A stretch of 64,000 nucleotides of DNA from an uncultured Roseburia sp. (GTDB lineage Bacteria; Bacillota; Clostridia; Lachnospirales; Lachnospiraceae): positions 1 to 64,000 of the forward strand of contig CALZGM010000019.1 in the NCBI GenBank assembly GCA_945787015.1. Direction: 5' to 3'. The notes under the pieces are model-generated. The model was given only the letters and a program-made list of their open reading frames with translations, had not been told where the DNA came from and did no database searches. The stretch's first letter is position 1, and each line of letters starts with the position of its first letter. Below, one piece after another: positions 24,809 through 32,929 of this stretch. The position numbers were made by a program, and so were the translations under genes.

Positions 24809-26230
24809 ATGAGTGATGGTCGGGTTTTGAGTATTGGAAATGGTGTGATGACACAGACAGCAGGAACGGATGCCGTTAAGCGTCAGAATGATGCGGCGGA
24901 AGTAATGTTTGCAGACATGATTAACATGGGAACATCCTTTCAAACGGAGAATAGAACTTTTGAACCGGAAGAGAAAAAGATAAGCAGTACGAAGTCTGAT
25001 GAGCTTGAGACACGTGGAGAAAATGTTAGTGATGCTTATGAGAAATACCAGTACAAAGAAAAGACAATCTATTCAAAACCGGAGAAAGAAACGGAATGTA
25101 ATGTTGAAGAAATTCAAGAAGAACTGGAGTCGTTTTCAGAAAAGGTAATGGATGTACTTATGGAAGAACTTCATGTTTCAGAGGAAGAAATCGAAGAAGT
25201 AATGAATGAGCTTGGACTTCAGTTTTTGGATTTGCTGGATGCTGCTAATCTTGCACAACTTGTTGTGAAACTGAGTGGAAGTGAAAAGGTAAATCAATTG
25301 CTTTGCAGCGAGGCTTTTACCAATGTATTTCAGAAGGTAAATGAACTTGGAAATGAGATGCTCGATAATCTGCAGATGACAGTTGATGAATTGCAGAAAA
25401 TGACTACTTTCAAAACGGAAAGCTTTACAGAACAGCTGAGACAGGAAGGCGTAAAGAAAGTGCCTGAAGAAATCGTTGCTAAGCCAGAAGAACATTTGCC
25501 GCAGGAAATAAAATCAGATGCTGCGCAGGAACATGTTACAAAAGAAACGATTGTGGTGGAAGATTTGCGAAGTGAGTCGGATAATTCAAGACAGATGGAG
25601 CAGAATGACCTGACAAAGGGCGAAGGCTTTATTGGAACAGATGAAAAGCAAAATCCAAAGATTAACGAGCCAAAAATCGGAGAAAACAATACGTTTGATA
25701 CTACGCTGACTGGAATAGTTGAAAACAGACTTAGCAATACTACAGTAGAAAGTATTCCATCCTATGTATCTGTTGCCGATATTATGGAACAGTTTGTGGA
25801 ACATACAAAAGTGACCTTGTCTGTAGAGGTTACAAAGATGGAAATGCAATTGAATCCGGAACATCTTGGAAAACTTTATTTGGAAGTTTCTGAGAATCAG
25901 GGAACAGTTACAGCAAAGATTCAGACACAGAATACGGTTGTGAAAGAAGCATTGGAAATGCAGATTGCAGACTTAAAGCAGAATTTAAGCCAAGCAGGTG
26001 TGAAAGTAGATGCGATTGAAGTTTCAATAGCAAGCCATGAATTTGAGCGTAACTTAGAACAGGATGAAAATAGTAAAAAACAGCAGGAAGATACAACACA
26101 AAAACAGGGTAAACATCACAGCATCAACTTGAATAATCTGGATGAAGTATCCGATGTTTGGTCTGAAGAGGAAGAATTAGCAGCTAAAATGATGGCAGAA
26201 CAGGGTAACCGTGTTGATTTGACTGCTTAG
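24809..26230 (+). CDS. fliK: Flagellar hook-length control protein FliK
   Basis: The 473-residue protein is a molecular ruler that switches export from hook to filament subunits. A long, hydrophilic, Glu-rich, poorly conserved N-terminal region makes up about 300 residues. The C-terminal Flg_hook domain is recognisable: MEMQLNPEHLGKLYLEVS, then VTAKIQTQNTVVKEALE, then LKQNLSQAGVKVDAIEVS. The tail is Lys/Gln/Glu-rich. AAAGGAGGAGA stands just before the ATG. Position between the motE-like gene and flgD agrees with other operons. Confidence 0.9.
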   Translation: MSDGRVLSIGNGVMTQTAGTDAVKRQNDAAEVMFADMINMGTSFQTENRTFEPEEKKISSTKSDELETRGENVSDAYEKYQYKEKTIYSKPEKETECNVEEIQEELESFSEKVMDVLMEELHVSEEEIEEVMNELGLQFLDLLDAANLAQLVVKLSGSEKVNQLLCSEAFTNVFQKVNELGNEMLDNLQMTVDELQKMTTFKTESFTEQLRQEGVKKVPEEIVAKPEEHLPQEIKSDAAQEHVTKETIVVEDLRSESDNSRQMEQNDLTKGEGFIGTDEKQNPKINEPKIGENNTFDTTLTGIVENRLSNTTVESIPSYVSVADIMEQFVEHTKVTLSVEVTKMEMQLNPEHLGKLYLEVSENQGTVTAKIQTQNTVVKEALEMQIADLKQNLSQAGVKVDAIEVSIASHEFERNLEQDENSKKQQEDTTQKQGKHHSINLNNLDEVSDVWSEEEELAAKMMAEQGNRVDLTA

Positions 26231-26243
26231 AAAGGAGTAATGG

Positions 26244-26951
26244 ATGTCGTTAATTCAGGAAGTGAAGGATGGCAAAATCGTTGAAAGCGTAGCCACTTCG
26301 AAAAAGACGGAAAAAAGCGGAAGCGATTTAGGCTATGACCAGTTTTTACAAATTTTATGTGCTGAAATGCAGTATCAGGATCCGTTGGAACCGACAAGTA
26401 ATACAGAGTATATTGCACAGATGGCTACTTTCTCACAAGTTGAGTCTATGTTAAATATGCAGAATACCATGACTGCTTCCGAAGCAAATGCTTTGGTCGG
26501 TAAGTATGTAATTATGAAGGTGACATCTTCTACAACAGGTGAAGTTACTTATGCCGCAGGAAATGTAGACTATGTGTTACATCAGAACGGGAAAACATAT
26601 CTTTCTATCAATGATTCTTTGTATAACATTGAAGATTTGGATACGGTTGCTGATACGGATTACATGGAAGCAGTTGCATTGGCAGAAGAATTTAAATCAG
26701 CAGTAGAAGCGCTGCCGCCAAAGAATCAGATTTCATTGTCAGATAAGGATGCGATTGTTGCAATTGCAAATGGTTATAACAGTTTAAGCGACTATCAGAA
26801 GAGCTTTATTGACAAGGATGTTTTAAAGAGTTTTGAAGAAAAATTCGAACGTTATAACGAACTTGTAAAAGCACAGGAAGGGGCTGGCAGTGATAACTCG
26901 GAAGACAATGATAATACAGAAGAATCCGGTGACACAGAAGGAGTGAGCTAA
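26244..26951 (+). CDS. flgD: Flagellar hook capping protein FlgD with extra C-terminal module
   Basis: The 235-residue protein caps the growing hook. The conserved FlgD N-terminus is clear: YDQFLQILCAEMQYQDPLE (31-49), then FSQVESMLNMQN and ANALVGKYV. After a short beta region (about 95-135) the sequence departs from FlgD. Residues 145-210, with a LSDKDAIVAIANGYNSLSDY stretch, resemble the helical module with the YDALTdaQK pattern that repeats in many Gram-positive surface proteins. An acidic Asn/Asp/Glu tail ends it. The hook cap thus seems to carry an added extracellular-type domain. The stop overlaps the next ATG (TAATG). Confidence 0.88.
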   Translation: MSLIQEVKDGKIVESVATSKKTEKSGSDLGYDQFLQILCAEMQYQDPLEPTSNTEYIAQMATFSQVESMLNMQNTMTASEANALVGKYVIMKVTSSTTGEVTYAAGNVDYVLHQNGKTYLSINDSLYNIEDLDTVADTDYMEAVALAEEFKSAVEALPPKNQISLSDKDAIVAIANGYNSLSDYQKSFIDKDVLKSFEEKFERYNELVKAQEGAGSDNSEDNDNTEESGDTEGVS

Positions 26952-27346
26952 TGAATAAAATAGCAAATCAGTTCACTTCGATTGAACAGGTTACAGAACG
27001 CTATCTGAATCAGAAAAATCCGGAAAGGGTGCAGCCACAGGGACAAAGCTTTGAGGAGATTCTGCAGAAGAAACGAGATGTTTCTTTAAGTTCTGAACTG
27101 AAATTTTCAAAGCATGCCACAATGCGTTTGGAAAATCGGAATATAAATCTTTCCAAGGAACAGAGCATGCGTCTTGAAAACGGTGTTCAAAAAGCAAGTG
27201 AAAAGGGTATTAAAGAATCATTGGTAATTGTTGATTCACTGGCGTTTATTGTGAATGTACCGAATAAAACGGTAGTTACGGCAATGGATCAGGAAGAATC
27301 CGGTGATAACATTTTTACAAATATTGATGGAGCGGTGATTATTTAG
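26951..27346 (+). CDS. Flagellar operon protein, TIGR02530 family
   Basis: The 131-residue protein matches the family often annotated only as a flagellar operon protein. The conserved C-terminal half has the pattern FSKHATMRLENRNINLSKEQ, then KASEKGIKESLVIVDSLAFIV, cited here by key residues KHA, RL, KG and SL, then VPNKTVVTAMD. The N-terminal 55 residues are variable. It always lies between flgD and flgE in Clostridia and Bacilli, so a role in hook assembly is likely, but none is proved. It overlaps flgD by one base. Confidence 0.85.
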   Translation: MNKIANQFTSIEQVTERYLNQKNPERVQPQGQSFEEILQKKRDVSLSSELKFSKHATMRLENRNINLSKEQSMRLENGVQKASEKGIKESLVIVDSLAFIVNVPNKTVVTAMDQEESGDNIFTNIDGAVII

Positions 27347-27425
27347 CTGGACCTTATGGAAGCTTAGATTTTTCGAATGACAGAGAAAATCAAAAACCGC
27401 GGATATATTAGGAGGTCATTTCATT

Positions 27426-29525
27426 ATGATGAGATCAATGTACTCTGCTGTGTCAGGATTAAAGACACATCAGACAAAAATGGACGTAATTGGTAATAAT
27501 ATTGCAAACGTAAATACAGTAGCGTTTAAATCATCTTCTGTAACGTTCCGTGATATTTTATATCAAACAACATCAGGTGCTTCCGGCGCAAACGTAGCAA
27601 CCGGTGTTGGTGGTGTAAATGCAAAACAGATAGGTCTTGGTGTCTCTATGGCAGCAACAAGTGTCAGCATTGAAACTGCAGGAGCATCTGAAACGACAGG
27701 AAATCCATTTGATATTAAGCTGACAGATAAAAATACTACAAACTTCTTTATTGTTAACGATGGTACGCAGAATTTATTTACAAGAGCAGGCTCTTTTTAT
27801 ATTGACGGAGCAGGTAACCTTTGTATGACATCCACTGGTTATATGGTAATGGGATGGCAGGTAGACCCGACTACAAATGAAATCCGTAAAGATACTGTAT
27901 CTGCACTTCGCATTATGCAGGAGAAGAACTTAACAAGTGCACCGGAAGCAACTACAAATGCTGTAATGGCTGGTGTATTGGATGAAAATGATGCAGATGT
28001 AAAGAGTGATGCAGGTAAAATCATGAACTTAAACTTTTATGATGACTTAGGCTATCAGTATACAGCCAAGTTTTCTGTAAAAGCCTCCGGTACAGATGGA
28101 AAATACAGAGTAAGTTTATCAAGTATTTTAGACAGCAATAATGTGGATTTGTTGGCGGGTAAGACAGCAGAAGCAATTTCAGAATTATTCGGAACGTCCG
28201 AAAAGGTTCCAAATCCGATCCCTTTGGCAATGAATGGAGAAGCTCTGTTTGGAGTAGGTAATACCGGTACACTTGATCCTGTTACAGGAGCATTATCGTT
28301 TACAGATGCTTCCGGCATCAAAACAACTTACAGTATTGACGGTATGGGAAGACTGATAGAAGAAAAAGTTGATACAATTAATTCGCCTACAGTTACAGAT
28401 ACAAAAATATATGAATTCAATAATACTACAAATGAATTCGTATATACTGACACGAGTGTTACTCCGAATACTACGGAAACAAAGAAATTGGAAGAGGTAT
28501 TCGGTGCCAATGCTGCATACAGTAAAATTGGCGTGAATGGTATTAATCCGAAATATGATATTGCTTATAATGCAACCGAAAAAACGTATGTACTTACAGA
28601 AACAACAATCATTGTGGAGGCTGTAACTGAAAAAGTATTTGGAATTAGCGATTTAAATGATACACTTGCAGCCGCAGCAGATGCAAAAATTGAGGAAGAT
28701 ACAATTACAGCGAATGGTATTACATATACCTATAATACTGCCACCCAAAAATTTGATGGCAGCGATGGTAGAACTTATGAAATAACAGATGTGTTAAAAA
28801 TTTCGGATACATTACGTGAGTATCTTGGCTTGGGCGCAGGTGCAGACCCTAGTAAAATGAACTCCGATTACAAGTTTGAGTATAATGCGACTTCGAAGGA
28901 ATTTAGGGTTACACGCAAGGTGCCAAGTTATGATTTGGTATTTAACACTGCTAATGGTACATTTGAAAGTATTGATGGTGACCCAAAGGCAGTAACTTTA
29001 AAACTTGGAGACGCTACCGGTGAAGGAAATGTAAACGAAAAAGGAAACTTTAAAAATATCAGCATCGATTTTACACAGTGCTTAAATTACAACAATAGTG
29101 GAAAATCTACGATTGGTATGGATGCAGGTGCTGTGGACGGAACCACCGGCAAGGGTAGAAAACTCGGTAATATGATTGGTGTTTCTATTGATACAAGTGG
29201 AAAGATTTTTGGCTCTTATGACAATGGAAATACAGAGCTTTTGGGACAGATTGCAGTAGCACAGTTTTCGAATGCTTCCGGTCTTGAAAAAGTGGGCGAG
29301 AGCTGTTATCAGACAACCTTAAACTCAGGTGAATTTGACGGAATTGGTGTGGAGATTTCTGCTGACGGAAGTTCCATGACAACCGGCGAACTGGAAATGT
29401 CAAATGTTGACCTTTCTACGGAATTTACACAGATGATTACAACACAACGTGGTTTTCAGGCAAACTCACGTGTCATCACAACTTCTGATACCTTATTAGA
29501 AGAACTTGTTAACTTGAAACGTTAA
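27426..29525 (+). CDS. flgE: Flagellar hook protein FlgE
   Basis: The 699-residue protein polymerises into the flexible hook. The N-terminal signature is MYSAVSGLKTHQTKMDVIG, followed by NNIANVNTVAFKSS, and the C-terminal helix is TEFTQMITTQRGFQANSRV. These make the D0 and D1 domains. The middle (about residues 200-560) is a long Thr/Ala/Asn-rich variable region, which makes it larger than the roughly 400-450 residues of enteric FlgE. AGGAGG lies before two tandem ATG codons; I used the first. A terminator follows directly. Confidence 0.94.
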   Translation: MMRSMYSAVSGLKTHQTKMDVIGNNIANVNTVAFKSSSVTFRDILYQTTSGASGANVATGVGGVNAKQIGLGVSMAATSVSIETAGASETTGNPFDIKLTDKNTTNFFIVNDGTQNLFTRAGSFYIDGAGNLCMTSTGYMVMGWQVDPTTNEIRKDTVSALRIMQEKNLTSAPEATTNAVMAGVLDENDADVKSDAGKIMNLNFYDDLGYQYTAKFSVKASGTDGKYRVSLSSILDSNNVDLLAGKTAEAISELFGTSEKVPNPIPLAMNGEALFGVGNTGTLDPVTGALSFTDASGIKTTYSIDGMGRLIEEKVDTINSPTVTDTKIYEFNNTTNEFVYTDTSVTPNTTETKKLEEVFGANAAYSKIGVNGINPKYDIAYNATEKTYVLTETTIIVEAVTEKVFGISDLNDTLAAAADAKIEEDTITANGITYTYNTATQKFDGSDGRTYEITDVLKISDTLREYLGLGAGADPSKMNSDYKFEYNATSKEFRVTRKVPSYDLVFNTANGTFESIDGDPKAVTLKLGDATGEGNVNEKGNFKNISIDFTQCLNYNNSGKSTIGMDAGAVDGTTGKGRKLGNMIGVSIDTSGKIFGSYDNGNTELLGQIAVAQFSNASGLEKVGESCYQTTLNSGEFDGIGVEISADGSSMTTGELEMSNVDLSTEFTQMITTQRGFQANSRVITTSDTLLEELVNLKR

Positions 29526-29533
29526 TGGAGTGT

Positions 29534-29591
29534 AACCGTATAGCGTGGCCTTTTGCTCTATGCGAGAGACTGTGCTATACGGTTTTCTTTT
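29534..29591 (+). terminator. Terminator between flgE and motA
   Basis: AACCGTATAGC at 29534-29544 pairs perfectly with GCTATACGGTT at 29574-29584, followed by TTCTTTT. The 29-base loop holds a small CTCT/AGAG hairpin of its own. It divides the flagellar gene block into two transcription units, at least in part. Confidence 0.8.
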
Positions 29592-29655
29592 GTGAAAAAA
29601 TTGTAGTAAATTTTGAAAAAATATGTCAAAAGACACAATATTTTGTAAAAGTAAG

Positions 29656-29684
29656 TAGACATTTGAACAGAAATTTAGTAAAAT
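29656..29684 (+). promoter_or_regulatory. Promoter of the motA-onward unit
   Basis: TAGACA at 29656-29661, a 17-base spacer and TAAAAT at 29679-29684 differ from the SigA consensus by one base each. The leader that follows is about 90 bases and carries the inverted repeat at 29704-29738. Confidence 0.6.
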
Positions 29685-29703
29685 CATGTATAAGGGTTAT
29701 TGT

Positions 29704-29738
29704 GATAATCGAAGTTTGCAAGGGAAAAAACGATTATC
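29704..29738 (+). other. Inverted repeat in the motA leader
   Basis: GATAATCG at 29704-29711 and CGATTATC at 29731-29738 are perfect complements with a 19-base, purine-rich loop. It lies between the motA promoter and its ribosome binding site. It could be an operator or an RNA hairpin. It does not show the conserved sequences of either c-di-GMP riboswitch class. Confidence 0.45.
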
Positions 29739-29774
29739 CGGCATAAGAATAAACAGGATGGCAGGTGGAATATT

Positions 29775-30569
29775 TTGGATATTGGTTCAATAGCAGGTAT
29801 GTTGTTGGGTGTAGTCATGTTTCTATATGGTGTATTCTCAAATGGTGGTGTGGCAGCGTTGGGAGGTATTTATAACTTTCCGTCCATTATCATTACATTT
29901 GGTGGTTCCATATCCGGTGTTTTGGCATCTTATAAGTTAAAGGATTTTATTAGTGGGTTGAAGGGAATTACATTGATTTTCTCTGAAAGAGTAGTTGACC
30001 CGTCAGAATCCATCCGTAACATCATTGAACTTGCAAACGTAGCCAGAAAAGAAGGACTGTTAGCCTTAGAGGAAGCCGCAAATAATATCGAAGATCCGTT
30101 CCTGAAAAAAGGTGTTATGCTGGTAGTGGATGGAACAGATCCTGAATTGGTACGAGGCATTTTAGAAACGGATTTGAATAATGTCGAAGCACGTCATAAA
30201 TCAGTAATCGGTGTATGGGAAAAGTGGGCAGAGCTAGGTCCTGCTTGGGGTATGATTGGTACATTGATTGGTCTGGTAGACATGTTGAAAAATTTGGATG
30301 ATGCTTCAGCAATTGGTCCTGCAATGGCAGTAGCATTACTGACAACCTTGTATGGTTCATTAATTGCAAACTGGTTATGTAATCCTGTTGCGTCAAAATT
30401 AAAAGTAAATCATGAATTGGAAATGATGATAAAGGATATTACAGTAGAAGGTCTTCTTTCTATTCAGGCAGGAGAAAACCCTCGTATTATCGAAGAAAAA
30501 CTGAAGTCATTCTTAGCACCTTCTGCACGCGATACACAGTCAGAAGAGTCTGGCGGAGGTGAAGCATAA
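29775..30569 (+). CDS. motA: Flagellar motor stator protein MotA
   Basis: The 264-residue membrane protein forms the stator channel with MotB. Four transmembrane segments are visible: near residues 5-22, 30-50, about 150-172 and 180-200. The conserved SEGLL-type cytoplasmic loop and the WGMIGTLIGLVDMLKNL stretch are present. The start is TTG at 29775, six bases after AGGTGG. It begins a unit with its own promoter and overlaps motB by one base (TAATG). Proton or sodium specificity is not obvious from sequence. Confidence 0.95.
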   Translation: MDIGSIAGMLLGVVMFLYGVFSNGGVAALGGIYNFPSIIITFGGSISGVLASYKLKDFISGLKGITLIFSERVVDPSESIRNIIELANVARKEGLLALEEAANNIEDPFLKKGVMLVVDGTDPELVRGILETDLNNVEARHKSVIGVWEKWAELGPAWGMIGTLIGLVDMLKNLDDASAIGPAMAVALLTTLYGSLIANWLCNPVASKLKVNHELEMMIKDITVEGLLSIQAGENPRIIEEKLKSFLAPSARDTQSEESGGGEA

Positions 30570-31381
30570 TGGCGAAAAAAAGGCAGGAAGAACCACCAAA
30601 AGGGGCCCCGGCGTGGATGGCCACATTTAGTGATTTGATGAATCTGCTTTTAACCTTTTTCGTATTACTTTTCTCAATGTCAAGTGTAAACCAGGAACAG
30701 TTTGAACTGGTTATTGCATCTTTACAGAGCAGTTTTAGTATTCTTCCGAGTGGTGGGGCTACGATTGGCGATGGAGAAATGATTTCCTCCGGAATTAGTC
30801 AATTACCATTATATGATATCTACTATAATGAAGCTGCAAACTCTAAAAGCGAGGAAGAGGAAGAGGGCGAAAGAGATCTGAAGGAGGAATATCAGGAAAA
30901 TGCCCTTGCTGAGTCGGAGGAAATGGCAGAGACAATTGAAAAGCTTGCTGAGCAGTATGGTATTTTAGATCAGATAGAAGTAGATTTTAATGCAGAGTAT
31001 GTCATGCTTAATTTAAGCGGAACCTTGTTATTTGATTCAGGTAAGGCAGAGCTGAAATCAGAGGTCTATCCTTTGATTGATAAAGTAGGGCGCATCTTAC
31101 AGACTTACTCAAAAAATATGATTGAAATCGAAGGACATACCGATAACGTGCCGATTTCATCCGCAAAGTATGAGGATAATAATGTGTTATCAATGTATCG
31201 TGCATTGACAGTGGCAGATTATATACGTGAAATCACTTTGATTAGTCCTTCACATATTAAGTCCTCAGGACGTGGAGAATACGTTCCTATAGCCGATAAC
31301 TCAACGCCGGAGGGGCGTGCAAGAAACAGACGAGTTGAAATAAAGATATATAATACATACTATTCTGAATTGTCAGATTAA
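30569..31381 (+). CDS. motB: Flagellar motor stator protein MotB
   Basis: The 270-residue protein anchors the stator to peptidoglycan. The single N-terminal transmembrane segment contains the ion-binding aspartate, Asp22 in FSDLMNLLLTFFVLLFS. A Glu-rich linker (about residues 95-125) and an OmpA-like peptidoglycan-binding domain follow, with LFDSGKAEL and EGHTDNVPI near residue 190 and RNRRVEIKI at the end. Its start overlaps the motA stop. The next gene, fliL, starts 17 bases later. Confidence 0.96.
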   Translation: MAKKRQEEPPKGAPAWMATFSDLMNLLLTFFVLLFSMSSVNQEQFELVIASLQSSFSILPSGGATIGDGEMISSGISQLPLYDIYYNEAANSKSEEEEEGERDLKEEYQENALAESEEMAETIEKLAEQYGILDQIEVDFNAEYVMLNLSGTLLFDSGKAELKSEVYPLIDKVGRILQTYSKNMIEIEGHTDNVPISSAKYEDNNVLSMYRALTVADYIREITLISPSHIKSSGRGEYVPIADNSTPEGRARNRRVEIKIYNTYYSELSD

Positions 31382-31398
31382 TATTATGGAGGCTTGCG

Positions 31399-31914
31399 AT
31401 GAAGAAAAATTTATTAAGCATATTAATTCTTGCACTTGTACTTGCGAACTTAATTATGACTGCGATATTGTCATTCTCAATTATTCCTCAGACAAAAAAA
31501 GCAAATGAATTGATTAATAAGGTTTGTAATGCAATTGATTTGGAACTGGAAAGCGGAAAGAATATTCAAGTCCCGGTTGAGAATATTGAAGAGTATAATA
31601 TTGAAGCAGAGTTTATGTGCAATTTGAAAGACAGTGGTGATGATAAGAACCACATTGCTATTTTCACGGTTAGTTTATTGTTAAATACGGATAGTGAAGA
31701 ATATAAAGCAAAGGACGGCGGTAAAGATAAAATTGCTGCAAAAGAAGGTATTATAAAGGATCAGATTAATAGTATTGTATCAAGATATACGGATAGCGAG
31801 TTCAAAGAGGATGGATATTCTGTAGTAAAACAAGATATTTTAAAGAGTCTGCAGGATATTTTTGGAGTAGAATTTATAGTCGGTGTAAGTTTTCCTAGTG
31901 TAAAAGTACAGTAA
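31399..31914 (+). CDS. fliL: Flagellar basal body-associated protein FliL
   Basis: The 171-residue protein has one N-terminal transmembrane helix (about residues 5-29) and an extracellular domain with the FliL pattern: strands around FTVSLLLNTDSEEY, a helix with KDQINSIVSRYTDSEF, and a final strand GVEFIVGVSFPSVKVQ. FliL forms a ring around the stator and supports torque. It stands after motB and before fliM, as in other Clostridia. Confidence 0.88.
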   Translation: MKKNLLSILILALVLANLIMTAILSFSIIPQTKKANELINKVCNAIDLELESGKNIQVPVENIEEYNIEAEFMCNLKDSGDDKNHIAIFTVSLLLNTDSEEYKAKDGGKDKIAAKEGIIKDQINSIVSRYTDSEFKEDGYSVVKQDILKSLQDIFGVEFIVGVSFPSVKVQ

Positions 31915-31946
31915 TGATAAAATGGTGATTTAGGTGGTGAGAGAGA

Positions 31947-32927
31947 ATGGGTGAAGTATTATCTCAGAGTGAGATAGATAGTTTGCTTCAGGCATTAAGC
32001 ACAGGAGAACTGGACGTAGAAGAAATGAAAGATAAGGACGAGAAGCATGTTAAGAATTACGACTTCGCTCGTCCAGCAAAGTTCTCAAAAGAACATTTGA
32101 GAACTTTGGAAATTATCTTTGAAAATTACGGAAGATTGCTTACTACAAACTTGCCTGTTTATTTAAGAAAAGCAGTACAGGTTGAAGTGATGAGTTCAGA
32201 AGCTGTTACATATCAGGAATTTACAAATGCATTATCCAATCCGGTTCTGCTTAGTCTGGTGAGCGTATCACCGCTTCCAGGCACGATTATCATTGAAATG
32301 GCTGAGAACATCGGATATGCAATTGTTGACAGAATGCTTGGTGGTTTAGGAAATCCGCTAGATAAGACAAGAGAATTTTCAGAAATTGAGCTACTTATAT
32401 TGGAGCGAATCTTATACACATGTGTAAATCTCCTAAGGGAACCTTGGAGCAACGTATGCGAGATACATCCAAAACTAGATAGAATAGAGACGAATTCACA
32501 GTACGCACAGATTGTTTCGCCAACAGAAATGATTGCACTTGTGACTTTAAATATTAGAATCGGTGATGTGGAAGGACTGATGAACATCTGTCTTCCATAT
32601 TTAACGCTGGAAAGTGTTATGGACCGTTTGAATGCGAAATTCTGGTACTCAAATCTTCAGGAAAAAGATGAAACAGTATATGCAGACACGATAGAGGCTT
32701 TGATTTCAAGGGTGCAGATTCCGATTAAGGCTGTGCTTGGAAATAGCTCTATATCTGTAGATGATTTTATTAATCTGCAGGTCGGAGACATTATCAGATT
32801 AGACAGAGAAGTTGAAGAAGACTTGAATGTCTATGTTGGTAATATTAAGAAATTTACTGCTCTACCGGGGGCAACCGGTAATAATTATGCAGTAAGAATT
32901 ACATCAGTGATAAGGGAGGAGCAGTAA
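31947..32927 (+). CDS. fliM: Flagellar motor switch protein FliM
   Basis: The 326-residue C-ring protein binds phospho-CheY through its N-terminal peptide (LSQSEIDSLLQAL, residues 5-17). The middle CheC-like domain contains YDFARPAKFSKEHLRTLE (about 42-59), and the C-terminal SpoA domain ends the protein (LQVGDIIRLDREVEEDLNV). The length is usual. The ribosome binding site is GGTGGTGAGAG. It is followed after two bases by fliY, and these two with FliG form the switch complex. Confidence 0.96.
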   Translation: MGEVLSQSEIDSLLQALSTGELDVEEMKDKDEKHVKNYDFARPAKFSKEHLRTLEIIFENYGRLLTTNLPVYLRKAVQVEVMSSEAVTYQEFTNALSNPVLLSLVSVSPLPGTIIIEMAENIGYAIVDRMLGGLGNPLDKTREFSEIELLILERILYTCVNLLREPWSNVCEIHPKLDRIETNSQYAQIVSPTEMIALVTLNIRIGDVEGLMNICLPYLTLESVMDRLNAKFWYSNLQEKDETVYADTIEALISRVQIPIKAVLGNSSISVDDFINLQVGDIIRLDREVEEDLNVYVGNIKKFTALPGATGNNYAVRITSVIREEQ

Positions 32928-32929
32928 GG

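Noticed and set aside
29525-29746. A 73-codon open frame after flgE, in the place of flbD
   Set aside because: Its sequence lacks any FlbD pattern, it covers the terminator and promoter, and it has no ribosome binding site of its own.
29656-29774. c-di-GMP riboswitch before motA
   Set aside because: The leader has an inverted repeat but neither the GCAAAGCC-type nor other conserved cores of the two known c-di-GMP classes are seen.
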